DNA of 48,701 bases from the NCBI RefSeq assembly GCF_000090795.2, contig NW_003546851.1, forward strand, positions 1,442-50,142, written 5' to 3'. The notes beneath the pieces are model-generated. The model worked only from the letters and a program-made list of their open reading frames with translations. It ran no database searches and was not told the origin of the DNA. Source of the stretch: Amphimedon queenslandica. Lineage: Eukaryota > Porifera > Demospongiae > Haplosclerida > Niphatidae. A program made the translations under genes and the position numbers. Below, piece after piece: positions 24,443 through 37,026 of this stretch (its first letter is position 1; every line of letters starts with the position of its first letter).

Positions 24443-27400
24443 TTAAGAGATATAGTCATTAGTCCTAGCAGCAGCAGCTGATGGTGACTCATCAATGAAC
24501 TGTTCTATTGAAAATGGCATTGAATCTCCTTCCTCCTCCTCATTATTATTAATCAGTTCTTGTATTGAGCTGGTCATGCTAGGAATACTATAAGAATCAT
24601 CAACTTCACTAGTAACACTATCAGTGCGAGTAGGCGTAACTGGAACAGTCGCTAACTCCGGGGGCAATGATGGCAACTCATCATTTATAATAGACTGTAG
24701 TCCTCCATTGTCTAGTAGCTGCTGTGATTGAGATACTGTAGAATCAGCTACCTTTAAGTATGCATGATCGGTTGTATAGCTGGATGAAGTTGGATGTGAT
24801 TTTTGCTCTGAACTCTTAAAAGAGTAAAAAGATGGTATACCAGTATAGGAAGGAGTGGTAGGACTCTGTCTTGTAACAACAGTGCTGGATTGTGCTGCAG
24901 TAGTGCTAGTCACATTAGCAGCATAGAAAGAAGAAGAGAGAGGAACAGTAAAGGGATTAGAGCCACTGATGTTAGCTACATAATCCAGTGATTGCTTTCT
25001 GCTATCATTCCTTCCATTACTAGGGTAGCTAGTATTTTCCTCTGTAGTCTGTCTTCTCATTCCTCCATTAATGACAGGAGCTGTAGGTACAACTGATGGT
25101 TGCTTTAAATTAATTCTTGTTGGAGATACTGGAGGTATTGCAGGTAGATAATCTGTTCCTGTTGCATTTGATCCAGATTGACTCATACTTAAGCCAAATG
25201 AAGCTCCTGGTTTTGAGCTTGATAGTGATCCCAGTGGTGTAGAGAACAAAGATGGTCCTACTGGTTGACTCATCACTGATTTTGATACTGAACCCATTGA
25301 TTTTAACGGCGTTAACTGTGACACAGTCGAGTATAATGATGACGGAGTGTTAGCTTGAGTTGTTGAACAAGGTAGTGAAGAATTAGTAGATGCTGTGAGA
25401 CTTAAAGGAGGCAGAAAGGAGAGAGAAGAGAAAGGAGAGGGAGAGAAATTAGAGGAGAATGTTGTAGTAGTAGGAGTTTTCGGAGTTTGATGCTGTAATG
25501 TCATGAAGCTACTAGTAGTAGAAAGTGATGGTGTATGGACGTTAGTTGAATCAAGAGAATTCCTCTTCATATTTAAGAGTTCTTGAACTGGAGTTAGCTG
25601 GAGAGAGGCTCTTCTTTTTGTATCTTCCACTGATGATCTTCTACTAGCATTAGTTGAAGGTAGAGTTGCTGGTTTTTGTTGATTTAATCCAGCGGAGAAA
25701 GATTTAGTAGGTGAGACCGGAGGAGAGAAAGAGAATGGAGAAGTTGGAGGAGATGGAGATAAAGGAGAAATAGACAGGGGAGAAAGGAGATGAGGAGAGA
25801 GAGGAGGAGGAGAAATAGATTGAATGTTCTTTTGATTAGAGAAAGGAGGCCAGGTTGGTTCACTAATATACTCTGTATTGATCGCTGATAACGGAAATTT
25901 AGTTTGATCAGACATTACGTTCATTCCTGTTACATTATTAGCTTCAACTATATAATCACCAACAACAGACTGCTGCAGAGTAATAGTGTCTTTCTGTGGC
26001 AAAGCTGCCAAAGAATTCTGACTTCCATCAATAGTGCTCGATAAAGTAGTAGGAAGAAAAGGGAAAAAGGTCGTCCCCACGTCTAGTCCTCCTTTATTCT
26101 GCCCATCAATGCTTTGAGCTGCTTTCGGTGTGTTAGGATCGGACTCATACCAACTGGACCTCCTTGTCCTTGAAGGACCAGCTCCAGTGGGCAGAGGACA
26201 GCCACCGGATGAGGTTTTAGTAAGAGACAGATTAGAGGGATGGCGAGGAGGATCACGAATGATGGAAGGGTTTGATAAGAACACAGAATCAGTGGAACCT
26301 CCAGAAGACAATATACCAGAAGAACTGCTGCTTCTGTTGGAGAGAGAACGAGAAGCAAACGACTGCCTTGAACTTGATTTCCTTCCTCCTTTCGTTCTCC
26401 TGGACCCTTCCCTCATACGCCTACGTCCCTGATACAACATTTCATTTTTCCTAATGTTCCTCTCAAAACTGCCCGGAGGCTCTAAGCAGCTATCCTTGCT
26501 CTGCTTGCTCTCGTTCCCACTGCTGGTACTGCCCCCCTGACCTTCAACTGTAGCTAGTGACAATAGCGAAGAGCTATTTGATGGTATGGGTGTGTTTTCA
26601 GTTGAGCGACCAGTAGGTGGGCGTGTATGAGTGGGTAGAGCTTGTAATGGAACACTAGGAAGGTAATCGCTAGTTTGAATGTTAATTGGAGGATGCTGCA
26701 TAACGTTCAATCCTCCAATAGTTGATGGGGCATTATTATTTAAAGATAGCATCGATACAGTGGTAGGTGTGGTCATGGGCAGGACCTCGTCTTCAGGGCT
26801 AATCAACAAGTCTAATTCAATGTCGTCAAGCTTTGTAGCGGTGGGTGTGGTCTTGTTTAAAGCATCTGTACCTTCTTTTGTGTGAAAGTCCTGGTGGTGT
26901 GTATACCCATTATCATCCTGGAAAGAAGAAGGGAAGAGAGAGAGGGAGGAAGGAGGAGGTAACATCACTGATACTGTTACTCCGGGTGGATTAGCTGAAG
27001 GTGATAATTTATGAAGCCTGTCACCTCCAAATGACATGTCCAATCCTTCATTATTAGATGCTAAATGAGTGATTGTTGATTTCTTGTGTTTCTGAGCTCC
27101 TACAAAAAGAAGGGGAGGTGGTCGTTGACTGTTAGGTCTCAGTTCCTCCTTGTCCCCTGGCTCTAACTCAGTGTGGTCTTCGCTCTCTTCTATATCTTGT
27201 AGGTATTGTCGGCTTCGGTACTGATCATCAAGGTATTTCTTCATTCTTTCTTCGTCGTATGGTTTGTTAGGTATAAGGCTTTGTACGATTGTCTTCTCAC
27301 TGGTGACTGATTCCTCTTCATTGTTGAGCAGTTTGACAGTCTGTTCCTCGTGTTCATGTACCTATAAATGAATGAAAATTAAGTTGTGAAGTGTATACAT

Positions 27401-30400
27401 GTACTTATGTTGTGTATCAAGTTTGAGCTAATTCAAATCAAAATTGGATTTTTTACAAAATTTTAAAGCTGCTCCAAAATTGGGCCAAAGTCTCTGTACC
27501 ATAGTACAAAGTCATTGGCCTAATTTTGCAAAAATTGACAAGGAAAGAATTCTTCATTTAATGATTTTTTTCCTCATACATATACATGTACTTATGTTGT
27601 GTAGAAAGTTTGAACTCATTCTGATCAAAATTAGATTTTTTTACAAATTTTTTAAAGTTGTTCCTATACTGTACTCCAATTTATTATTTCTTACTTGAGT
27701 TATTAGTTGAAGTCTGTTACCTCCAAACGACATGTTCCTTTCTTCATTATTAAATGCTAAATGAGTGATTATTGATTTCTTGTGTTTCTGAGCTCCTACA
27801 AAAAGAGGTAGAGGTGGTCGTTGACCGCTTGGTCTCGGTTTTTCTTTATTTCCCAGCTCTAGCTCTGTATGGTCTTCGCCCTCTTCTATATCTCGTAGGT
27901 ACTGTCTGCTCTGGTACTGATCATCAAGGTATTGCTCCATTATTTCTTTGTCGTACGGTTTGTTAGGTATAAGGCTTTGTACGATTGTCTTCTCACTGGT
28001 GACTGATTCCTCTTCATTGTTGAGCAGTTTGACAGTCTGTTCCTCGTGTTCATGTACCTATAAATGAATGAAAATTAAGTTGTGAAGTGTATACATGTAC
28101 TTATGTTGTGTATCAAGTTTGAGCTAATTCAAATCAAAATTGGATTTTTTACAAAATTTTAAAGCTGCTCCAAAATTGGGCCAAAGTCTCTGTACCATAG
28201 TACAAAGTCATTGGCCTAATTTTGCAAAAATTGACAAGGAAAGAATTCTTCATTTAATGATTTTTTTCCTCATACATATACATGTACTTATGTTGTGTAG
28301 AAAGTTTGAACTCATTCTGATCAAAATTAGATTTTTTTACAAATTTTTTAAAGTTGTTCCTATACTGTACTCCAATTTATTATTTCTTACTTGAGTTATT
28401 AGTTGAAGTCTGTTACCTCCAAACGACATGTTCCTTTCTTCATTATTAAATGCTAAATGAGTGATTATTGATTTCTTGTGTTTCTGAGCTCCTACAAAAA
28501 GAGGTAGAGGTGGTCGTTGACCGCTTGGTCTCGGTTTTTCTTTATTTCCCAGCTCTAGCTCTGTATGGTCTTCGCCCTCTTCTATATCTCGTAGGTACTG
28601 TCTGCTCTGGTACTGATCATCAAGGTATTGCTCCATTATTTCTTTGTCGTACGGTTTGTTAGGTATAAGGCTTTGTACGATTGTCTTCTCACTGGTGACT
28701 GATTCCTCTTCATCGTCGAGAAGCTTGACAGTCTGTTCCTCGTGTTCATGCACCTATAAATGAATGAAGTTATGAAGTGTTTGACTATGTTTTACAAAAT
28801 TAATACACAAGTACATATACATGTACTTACGTTGTGTGAAAATTTTGAGCTGGTTCCAATCGAAATTGGATTTTTTATAAATTTTAAAAGTTTTTTCCAT
28901 ACTGTACTCCAATTGATTATTCTTGCTTGAGTTATTAGTTGTTGTTGCTGCTCCCTTTTATTATTATTTAATGATAGCATTGATATAGTGGTGGGTGTTG
29001 CCATGGGCAGGTCCTCGTCATTGCCACTAGCCACAGCCATCAAAGCAGTCCCTCCATCATTATCTTGAATGTTAATATTTGGATCTTTACTCAGTAAGAG
29101 TTCAGCAATCTGGTGATGTCCATTGCTATTAGCAATCATCAAAGCAGTCCATCCATTATTATTTTGAATGTTGATATCTGGATTTTTACTCAGTAGGAGT
29201 TCAACAACCTGGTAATATCCATTGGCACTAGCAAACATCAAAGCAGTCCATCCATCATTATTTTCAATATTAATGTCTGCATCTTTACTCAGTAAAAATT
29301 GAACAGTTAAGAAATCTCCTTTTTTACTAGCAATCATGAGTTCATAAGCAAAGTCATTCTTTTCAATAGGTGAGGTAATGTTAAGTTCAAGTAAGAAAAG
29401 CAATACTTTTTCATTATTATTTTGATGTGCTTCCTGCAGTGCAGCCTCAAATGTAAATGATTTATCTTCATCTCCCATCATTAAAGTAACATCATCAATC
29501 ATAACCTCAAATAAACCAATCTTATATAAAGAAACTCTCTGTTCAAAAACTACTTCTATTGATGTCTCAGTTTGTAATTGAGGTAGCAGATACACACATT
29601 TAAGGTTCAAGGCATTACAATGTACTTCTTGAAGTGTTAGAAAGGATGAAATAGGCAATAAGTAAAATTTCTCCATTTTATTTAAATCAGAAATTGTTCT
29701 TGAGCACCATGGCTTTTTAAATCTTAATATCATTTTTGAACAGCCAACACCATCAGGAAATTGCATTCCTCTAGTCATCATTGCTAGCTCCAGTAGGCTA
29801 GTGGTATCTTTGAACATCTTCAGGTTAGTATTGTAAGCTTCTACCTGTTCCTTGATAGGTTCTGTGATAGTACATGGTATTGTGAGAAGGTTAATGTTTA
29901 AACACGAGTAATGAGGCTGGAGCAACTGAACAAGTTGATGAGCATTTTCACAAGTAGCATCTTCTTTGATATACGATTGAAAGTTTTGTTTTGCTTCTGT
30001 CATTAAGGCTTTGCTGGTTAAAATATTGGTGGCAACATCAAGGGAACTACTGTCTAATGCATGAAAGCACTTTTGCAGACATTGAAATTTTTCTTTTAAA
30101 TTATTTTTAATGATATATATGAATGGCTCATAAAAATGACTACTCACTCTTTTTTCTTTAACAACCATTTTCACCATGCCTTCAACTGAAGTGTCATCTT
30201 GTGGTATAATTCTTTCTCCTCCAATTGATTTGTATATATGCTGAGAGAGAGCAGTGCAGGCTAAATAGTTCAATCCAACATATCCTTTATTGGATGATAG
30301 TTGTACAAATGGATTGGAACAATTTTGTAGCAACGATTCAAAAATTTTGATATGTCCACCTACACTAGTTAACATTAATGCAGTCTGGCCCTTTGAGTTT

Positions 30401-32180
30401 TGATAATTTAGTTCTATTTTAAGTTCTATTAAAAGTAATGATAATCTGTAATATTCAGGACTACTTTCAATACTTGTAATGGAGTGTAAAAGCGACTCTT
30501 CAAATGTGAAGCTAATATCTTCCTCTCTGTCAATGATAGTTTGATTGTCAATGATCAGCTGAAATATACCAAGAAGATGCAAGAAGGGAATTTTAACCTG
30601 TGATTTCATAATGAGAGGTTGAATTGATCCTTTGAAAAATACCAAAAATTGAATACAAATTGATCCTCGTAAAAACTTCTTTATGGTAACATATTTTGCT
30701 TCCTCATTAAATAAATATTTCAATAGCTTATAAACATGGCCAATAGTTTGATCATTCCATCTTCCAGACAGCTTAAGAATTATTTTGGGATCCACTTTGG
30801 TACTTTCTCCAATAATTGCTGCTTCAATAGTTTTAACGATATCATTGAGTTGTACTGAATCAATGAATTTATCAATGCTATCACTATATTCATCAAACCT
30901 AGCCTGTAGTACAGAGTCATCAATTGGGTTGGCTTCCATTAGATCATTTATTGCATCGATATCAATAAAACTGTGAAGAGGTAGCATTCGCTCAAATATT
31001 TCATCAATTGTTACACCATCATGTGCTAAACCAGTTTCCTTATAAGCATGTTGAACCCATCGAGCAAGATCGATTGCACGATGTTCTTCACTGGAAGCAT
31101 AATATGTAGCAATATCAGCCATCAGCTTTGCATATTTCTTGTGTAGATTTTTAAGTTCCATTGCTAAGCTATCACTAGAGCTAAGCTGTACTTCTTTCGG
31201 AATAAATTCTGTGACTACCTTAGTAAGAGAGAACAACACTTGGTAATGTTTAAATACTTCATTCTCCCAGTCTCTAGCTAGTGCAATGGCCTCCTCTTGA
31301 GCTGGACCTCCTGCAGTTGATAGACACTCTATAAAAAGGGAACATACCTCCATCATCTTTTTTGCATCTCCTTTGTATAACGAAACCATTGCCAAGAAAT
31401 CTATTTCAATTTTGTCAAAAGTCGGTGAATGCCTAACTTCTTTATTGATCAAATTTTTGCTGTACAACTCACTGGCTACTTTTGAAAGGCAAGTTTTAGT
31501 TGTTTCCATTAATTTTGAGTAATGGCTTCTTAGGACTTGCTTCACCGTTCTGTAGACATTATTACTCAAATTTGTACCTAAAGTAAGAAGAAATAGTTGC
31601 TGTATGAACATAAATTTTTATACCTGAATGCTCATCTAAGACAATATGAGCTAAAGTAATTTCACCAGCATCCAGCAAAGCAACAATGATGTTTCTCCAA
31701 GTTACATTATTATTAAGACAACATTGAGCAACATCCCTCATGCTATCAAGAGGTTTGATATCCTCTAATTCCTCTTTCTGCTTAATAATAATATTGCTAA
31801 GGACTTCTTGTGTCATGTTAGGAAGACAACAGACAAACTGTTCCCAAGTACCAGCAGTAAACTTTGAGCTACTCAATAACTCAACCAATTCATCTTTTGT
31901 TGGCTTATCTATTATGATGTATAATAAACACTAAACTGCATAGATCAGCCTTGCCTGTAAGAGTGGGTCCAGGATTAAGTTCCACATCCCCTGATATGAA
32001 GAGGAGGATAAGAAGACAAAAAATAAACAAAACGGGCGGAGTCTTCACTTGTGAAGCAGATCTAGATCTAGTCTCGTTCCCAGCTTTACTAGCTCCAGTT
32101 CCACAGTAAATGTTACTAGTACTACTAGTACAAGCACTGGATTGTGCCCAATGGCGGTAACAGTTCCAAGATCCTACCAT
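24443..32180 (-). CDS. Gene D: 2A-leader, death-domain, ankyrin protein fused to receptor-type tail
   Basis: Six exons join in phase: 31955-32180, 31624-31908, 28927-31577, 28391-28753, 27695-28057 and 24443-27361, giving 2268 aa. Exon 1 encodes a leader, the hydrophobic FIFCLLILLFI and SGDVELNPGP (63-72). Exons 2-3 give a death-fold domain and conserved middle region as in gene C. They also hold a second copy of the KMILRFKKPWCSRTISDL / DDVTLMMGDEDKSFTFEA module and about four ankyrin repeats. Exon 3 ends KREQQQQLITQ at a GC donor. Exons 4-6 each begin VHEHEEQTVKLL and copy the neighbouring receptor's cytoplasmic tail, ending NDYIS. Introns 1 and 3 use GC-AG. If the GC donor at 28926 is ignored, the protein would stop at 28792 and the tail exons would belong to a truncated receptor copy. 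The first half is firm; the fusion is probable. Confidence 0.75.
27362..28753 (-). repeat. 696-bp tandem duplication of a receptor-tail exon with its intron
   Basis: 27362-28057 and 28058-28753 are near-identical direct repeats offset by 696 bp. Each holds a 363-bp symmetric (phase 0-0) exon, VHEHEEQTVKLL ... GGNRLQLITQ, plus an intron containing repeat R3. They differ by only a few bases, for example NNEEE versus DDEEE in the exon. The duplication is therefore recent or homogenised. Confidence 0.95.
31965..31991 (-). promoter_or_regulatory. 2A (StopGo/CHYSEL) translational recoding motif, gene D
   Basis: GDVELNPGP, residues 64-72 of gene D, is identical to the motif in gene C and again follows a hydrophobic run (LFIFCLLILLFIS). 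The bond skipped would be Gly71-Pro72. The donor 10 bp downstream is GC instead of GT. Confidence 0.9.
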
Positions 32181-32376
32181 GATCCTACTTTAACTCTCCA
32201 CTGACACAAATCAATCATTATTTTTGCAAGATAGCAATTACGAGGGTGTGGCTCATAAAAACTCGCGTGCGCCATGACGCATGTTTTTTCATGCGCTAGC
32301 GTCATGGCCGGATTTATGGTCAACTTCCGGTGTTAGGAAGGTAGAAAACAAAAAATTAAAATGGCAAAAGAATAAA

Positions 32377-35300
32377 TTAAGAGATATAGTCATTAGTTCT
32401 AGCAGCTGATGGTGACTCATCAATGAACTGTTCTATTAAAAATGGCATTGAATCTCCTTCCTCCTCTTCATTATTATTAATCAGTTCTTGTATTGAGCTG
32501 GTCATGCTAGGAATACTGTAAGAATCATCAACTTCACTTGTCACACTATCAGTACGAGTAGGTGTAACTGGAACTGTAGCTAACTCCGGTGGTAATGATG
32601 GTAACTCATCATTTATAATAGACTGTAGTCCTCCATTGTCTAGTAGCTGCTGTGATTGAGATACTGTAGAATCAGCTACCTTTAAGTATGCATGATTGGT
32701 TGCATAGCTGGATGAAGTTGGATGTGATTTTTGCTCTGAACTCTTAAAAGAGTAAAGAGAAGGTATACCAGTATAGGAAGGAGTTGTAGGAGTCTGTCTT
32801 GTAACAACAGTGTTAGACTGTGCTGCAGTAGTGCTAGTCACATTAGCAGCATAGAAAGAAGAAGAGAGAGGAACAGTAAAGGGATTAGAACCACTGATGT
32901 TAGCTACATAATCCAGTGATTGCTTTCTGCTATCATTCCTTCCATTACTAGAGTAGCTAGTATTTTCCTCTGCAGTCTGTCTTCTCATTCCTCCATTAAT
33001 GACAGGAGCTGTAGGTGCAACTGATGGTTGCTTTAAATTAATTCTTGTTGGAGATACTGGAGGGACTGCAGGTAGATAATCTGTTCCTGTTGTATTTGAT
33101 CCAAATTGACTCATATTTAAGCCAAATGAAGCTCCTGGTTTTGAGCTTGATAGTGATCCCAATGGTGTAGAGAACAAAGATGGTCCTACTGGTTGACTCA
33201 TCACTGATTTTGATACTGAACCCACTGATTTTAACGGCGTTAATTGTGACACAGTCGAGTATAATGATGATGAAGTGCTAGCTTGAGTTGCTGGACAAGG
33301 TAACGAAGAATTAGTAGATGGTGTGAGAGTTAAAGGAGGAAAGGAGAGAGAAGAGAATGGAGAGGGAGAAAAATTAGAGGAGAATGATGTAGTAGTAGGA
33401 GTTTTAGGAGTTTGATGCTGTAATGTCATGAAGCTACTAGTAGTAGAAAGTGATGGTATATGGGCGTTAGTTGAATCAAGAGAATTCCTCTTCATATTTA
33501 AGAGTTCTTGAACTGGAGTAAGCTGGGCAGAGGATCTTCTTTTTGTATCTTCCACTGATGATCTTCTACTAGCATTAGTTGAAGGTAGAGTTGCTGGTTT
33601 TAGTTGATTTAATCCAGTGGAGAAAGATTTAGTAGGTGAGACCGGAGGAGAGAAAGAGAATGGAGAAGTTGGAGGAGATGGAGATAAAGGAGAAATAGAT
33701 GGGGGAGAAAGAAGATGAGGAGAGAGAGGAGGAGGAGAAATAGATCGAGTATTCTTTTGATAAGAGAAAGGAGGAGGAGGCCAGGTTGGTTCACTAATAT
33801 ACTCTGCATTGATTGCTGATATCGGAAATTTAGTTTGATCAGACATTACGTTCATTCCTGTTACATTATTAGCTTCAACTATATAATCACCAACCACAGA
33901 TTGCTGCAGAGCAATCATGTCTTTCTGTGGCAAAGCTGTCAAAGAGTTCTGACTTCCATTTATAGTACTCGATAAAGTAGTAGGAGGAAAAGGGAAAAAG
34001 GTCGTCCCCATGTCTAGTCCTCCTTTATTCTGTCCTTCAATGCTTTGAGCTGATTTCGGTGTGTTAGGATCAGACTCAAACCCACTGGACCTCCTCGTCC
34101 TTGAAGGACCAGCCCCCGTGGGCAGAGGACAGCCACCGGATGATGTTTTAGTAAGAGATAGATTAGAGGGATGGCGAGGAGGATCACGAATGATTGAAGG
34201 ATTTGATAAGAACACGGAATCAGTGGAACCGCCCGAAGATAATATACCAGAAGAACTGCTGCTTCTGTTGGAGAGAGAACGAGAAGCAAACGACTGCCTT
34301 GAACTTGATTTCCTTCCTCCTTTCGTTCTCCTGGACCCTTCCCTCATGCGCCTACGCCCCTGATTCAACATTTCATTTTTCCTAATGTTTCTCTCAAAAC
34401 TGCCCGGAGGCTCTAAGCAGCTATCCTTGCTCTGCTTGCTCTCGTTCCCACTGCTGGTACCGCCCCCCTGACCTTCAACTGTAGCTAGTGACAATAGCGA
34501 AGAGCTATTTGATGGTATGGGCGTGTTTTCGGTTGAGCGACCAGTAGGTGGGCGTGTATGAGTAGGTGGAGCTTGTAATGGGAAACTAGGAAGGTAATCG
34601 CTAGTTTGAATGTTAATTGGAGGATGTTGCATAACATTTAAGCCTCCAATAGCTGACGGTGCATTATTATTTAAAGATAGCATTGATACAGTGGTAGGTG
34701 TGGTCATGGGTGGCTCCTCATCTTCTGGGCTAATCAACAAATCTAATTCAATGTCATCGAGTTTTGTAGAGGTGGGTGTGGTCTTGTTTAATGCAGCTGC
34801 GCCTTCTCTCGTCGTGTGAAAGTCTTGGTGATGAGTGTATCCATTATCATCCTGGAAAGAAGAAGGGAAGAGAGAGAGAGAGGAAGGAGGAGGAGGTAAC
34901 ATCACTGATACTGTTACTCCAGGTGGATTAGCTAAAGGTGATAACTTATGAAGCCTGTCGCCTCCAAACGACATGTTTGATTCTTCATTATTAGATGCTA
35001 AATGAGTGATTGTTGATTTCTTTTGTTTCTGAGCTCCTACAAAAAGAGGCGGAGGCGGCCGTTGATCGTTAGGCCTCTGTTCCTCCTTGTCCCCTGGCTC
35101 TAACTCAGTGTGGTCTCCGCCCTCTTCTATGTCCCGTAGGTATTGTCGGCTCTGAGTCTGACACTGTTCAAGGTATTGCTCCATTATTTCTTCATCGTAA
35201 GGTTTGTTAGGTATAAGGCTTTGTACGATTGTCTTCTCACTGGTGACTGATTCTTCTTCATCATCGAGAAGCTTGACAGTCTGTTCCTCGTGTTCATGCA

Positions 35301-36955
35301 CCTGTAAATGAATGAAATTAAGTTGTGAAGTGTTTGACTATGTTTTTACAAAAATACACAAGTACATACATGTACATGTATAAATGTTTTTATGCTGTGT
35401 AGAAAGTTTGAGCTCATTTTGATCAAAATTGCATCTTTTACAATTTTTTTAAAGTTGCTCCAAAATTGGGCTAAAGTCCAATGAAGTGTTTGACTAAATT
35501 TAATACACAAGTACATGTACTTATGTTGTGTAGAAAGTTTGAGCTGATTCAGTTGCTCCCTTGCATACTGTCTCCATTGATTATTTCTTACTTGTGTTAT
35601 CAGTCGTTGTTGCTGCTGCTCCCTTTTCCTTTTTTGCTTTCTATAGTAACAGTAACAGCAAGTGAAGCAGGTAATGAACACTGCTAATAAAATGCATCCT
35701 CCAACTACTCCTCCTATTATGATGTAGGTTTTATTTTTATCATCAATACCAGCAGAACTTGAGGAAACTCCAACAGTTGGAGAAGGGCTGGGGGATGGAG
35801 AGGAGGAAGACCCTGCAATTAAGAAAAAAAATAATAATAAAATCAGCCAAAATTTCAAGCACTAATAATACACTCTAATAATACTACTACTACTACAACT
35901 AATAATAATAACAATAATAAATAAATACTGTATATTACCTGCTCTATTAAATACATTCACATCATACACATAGCTCTCAGTACACGGCAAGTTAGCTCCA
36001 CAGAAAGAAGCCCTGATGCAATAATGATCATGACCACTATCCCCAACATCAATCATATGAAATTCATCCCTCAGTGATATATTGAGACTTCCTTTGTACT
36101 CCCAGTAATTTGGATCAGATGTTTTTTGACTGCATTCCTCAGGAATCCATTGTATCTTTACATAATAGTACAGCCTACGAGAAGAAAGACACTCCATAGT
36201 ATCAGTTAGCTCCCAATTCATTCGAATAAAACTGGAGTTCATTATCGTAAAATTCACATTATCCTGCACAAAACCATAATTATCTAGAAAAGACATGAAT
36301 AAAAATAAAAGATTTATATAAAAAAGGATTTTATTTCTACCTAAGTTGGTCCAGTTAGCTAGAGTGAGTGTATTGCTCCATTTGCTCTTTCCTGCATCAT
36401 TTGAGTATGATATACTAACGCGGCATTGATCCCAGCAGTAAGTATTGTTGATGCTGATACTAACGCTTGATCTATTAACGATATCAGTGATGGCATCAGT
36501 GATGACTTGATAGCTGATTGATCCACTGCAGTTCAGTCTCACTGTAACATTGCTAACACCACATGTTGCATGGAGCTATAGAGGAAAGAGAAAAATACAA
36601 TATTAAATTTGTAATAATAATGATATTGTAATATTAGGTAAATTTTAGCATCGTTTTTGTAATTATACATGTACATGTAAATAATAATAAATTAATAGTA
36701 ATAATGATACCTCAAAATTAGCAGTGAAGTTATTCCCATTCCTATTGTTCCAGGTTACATTAGTGAGTACTGGAGCTGCTATAGGAGGGAGTGCTGGAGT
36801 GCTAAAGCTCATTTTAGCCGTCGTTAGCTTATCAATCGGTTCCTCCATGAAATACCAAAGGGTGACCCACCAAGAGCAATGAAGCAAGCAACCAAACTGA
36901 TAAATGTTACTCTGTATGAATAAGAAATGAAAATATTATGATAATACACAGCTAA

Positions 36956-37026
<71 letters not shown>

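Noticed and set aside
26130..26432. Plus-strand frames opposite the tail exons (also 34061-34363)
   Set aside because: Antisense shadows of the Ser/Pro-rich tail; they are conserved only because the sense strand is.
28140..28394. Plus-strand frame MDFLQNFK..., present twice at 696-bp spacing
   Set aside because: It is a shadow within repeat R3 in an intron; identity of the two copies follows from the tandem duplication.
36341..36575. WSxWS-like cytokine-receptor motif (GKSKWSNTL)
   Set aside because: Only one W-S pair is present and the spacing is wrong; it is an ordinary FN3 strand.
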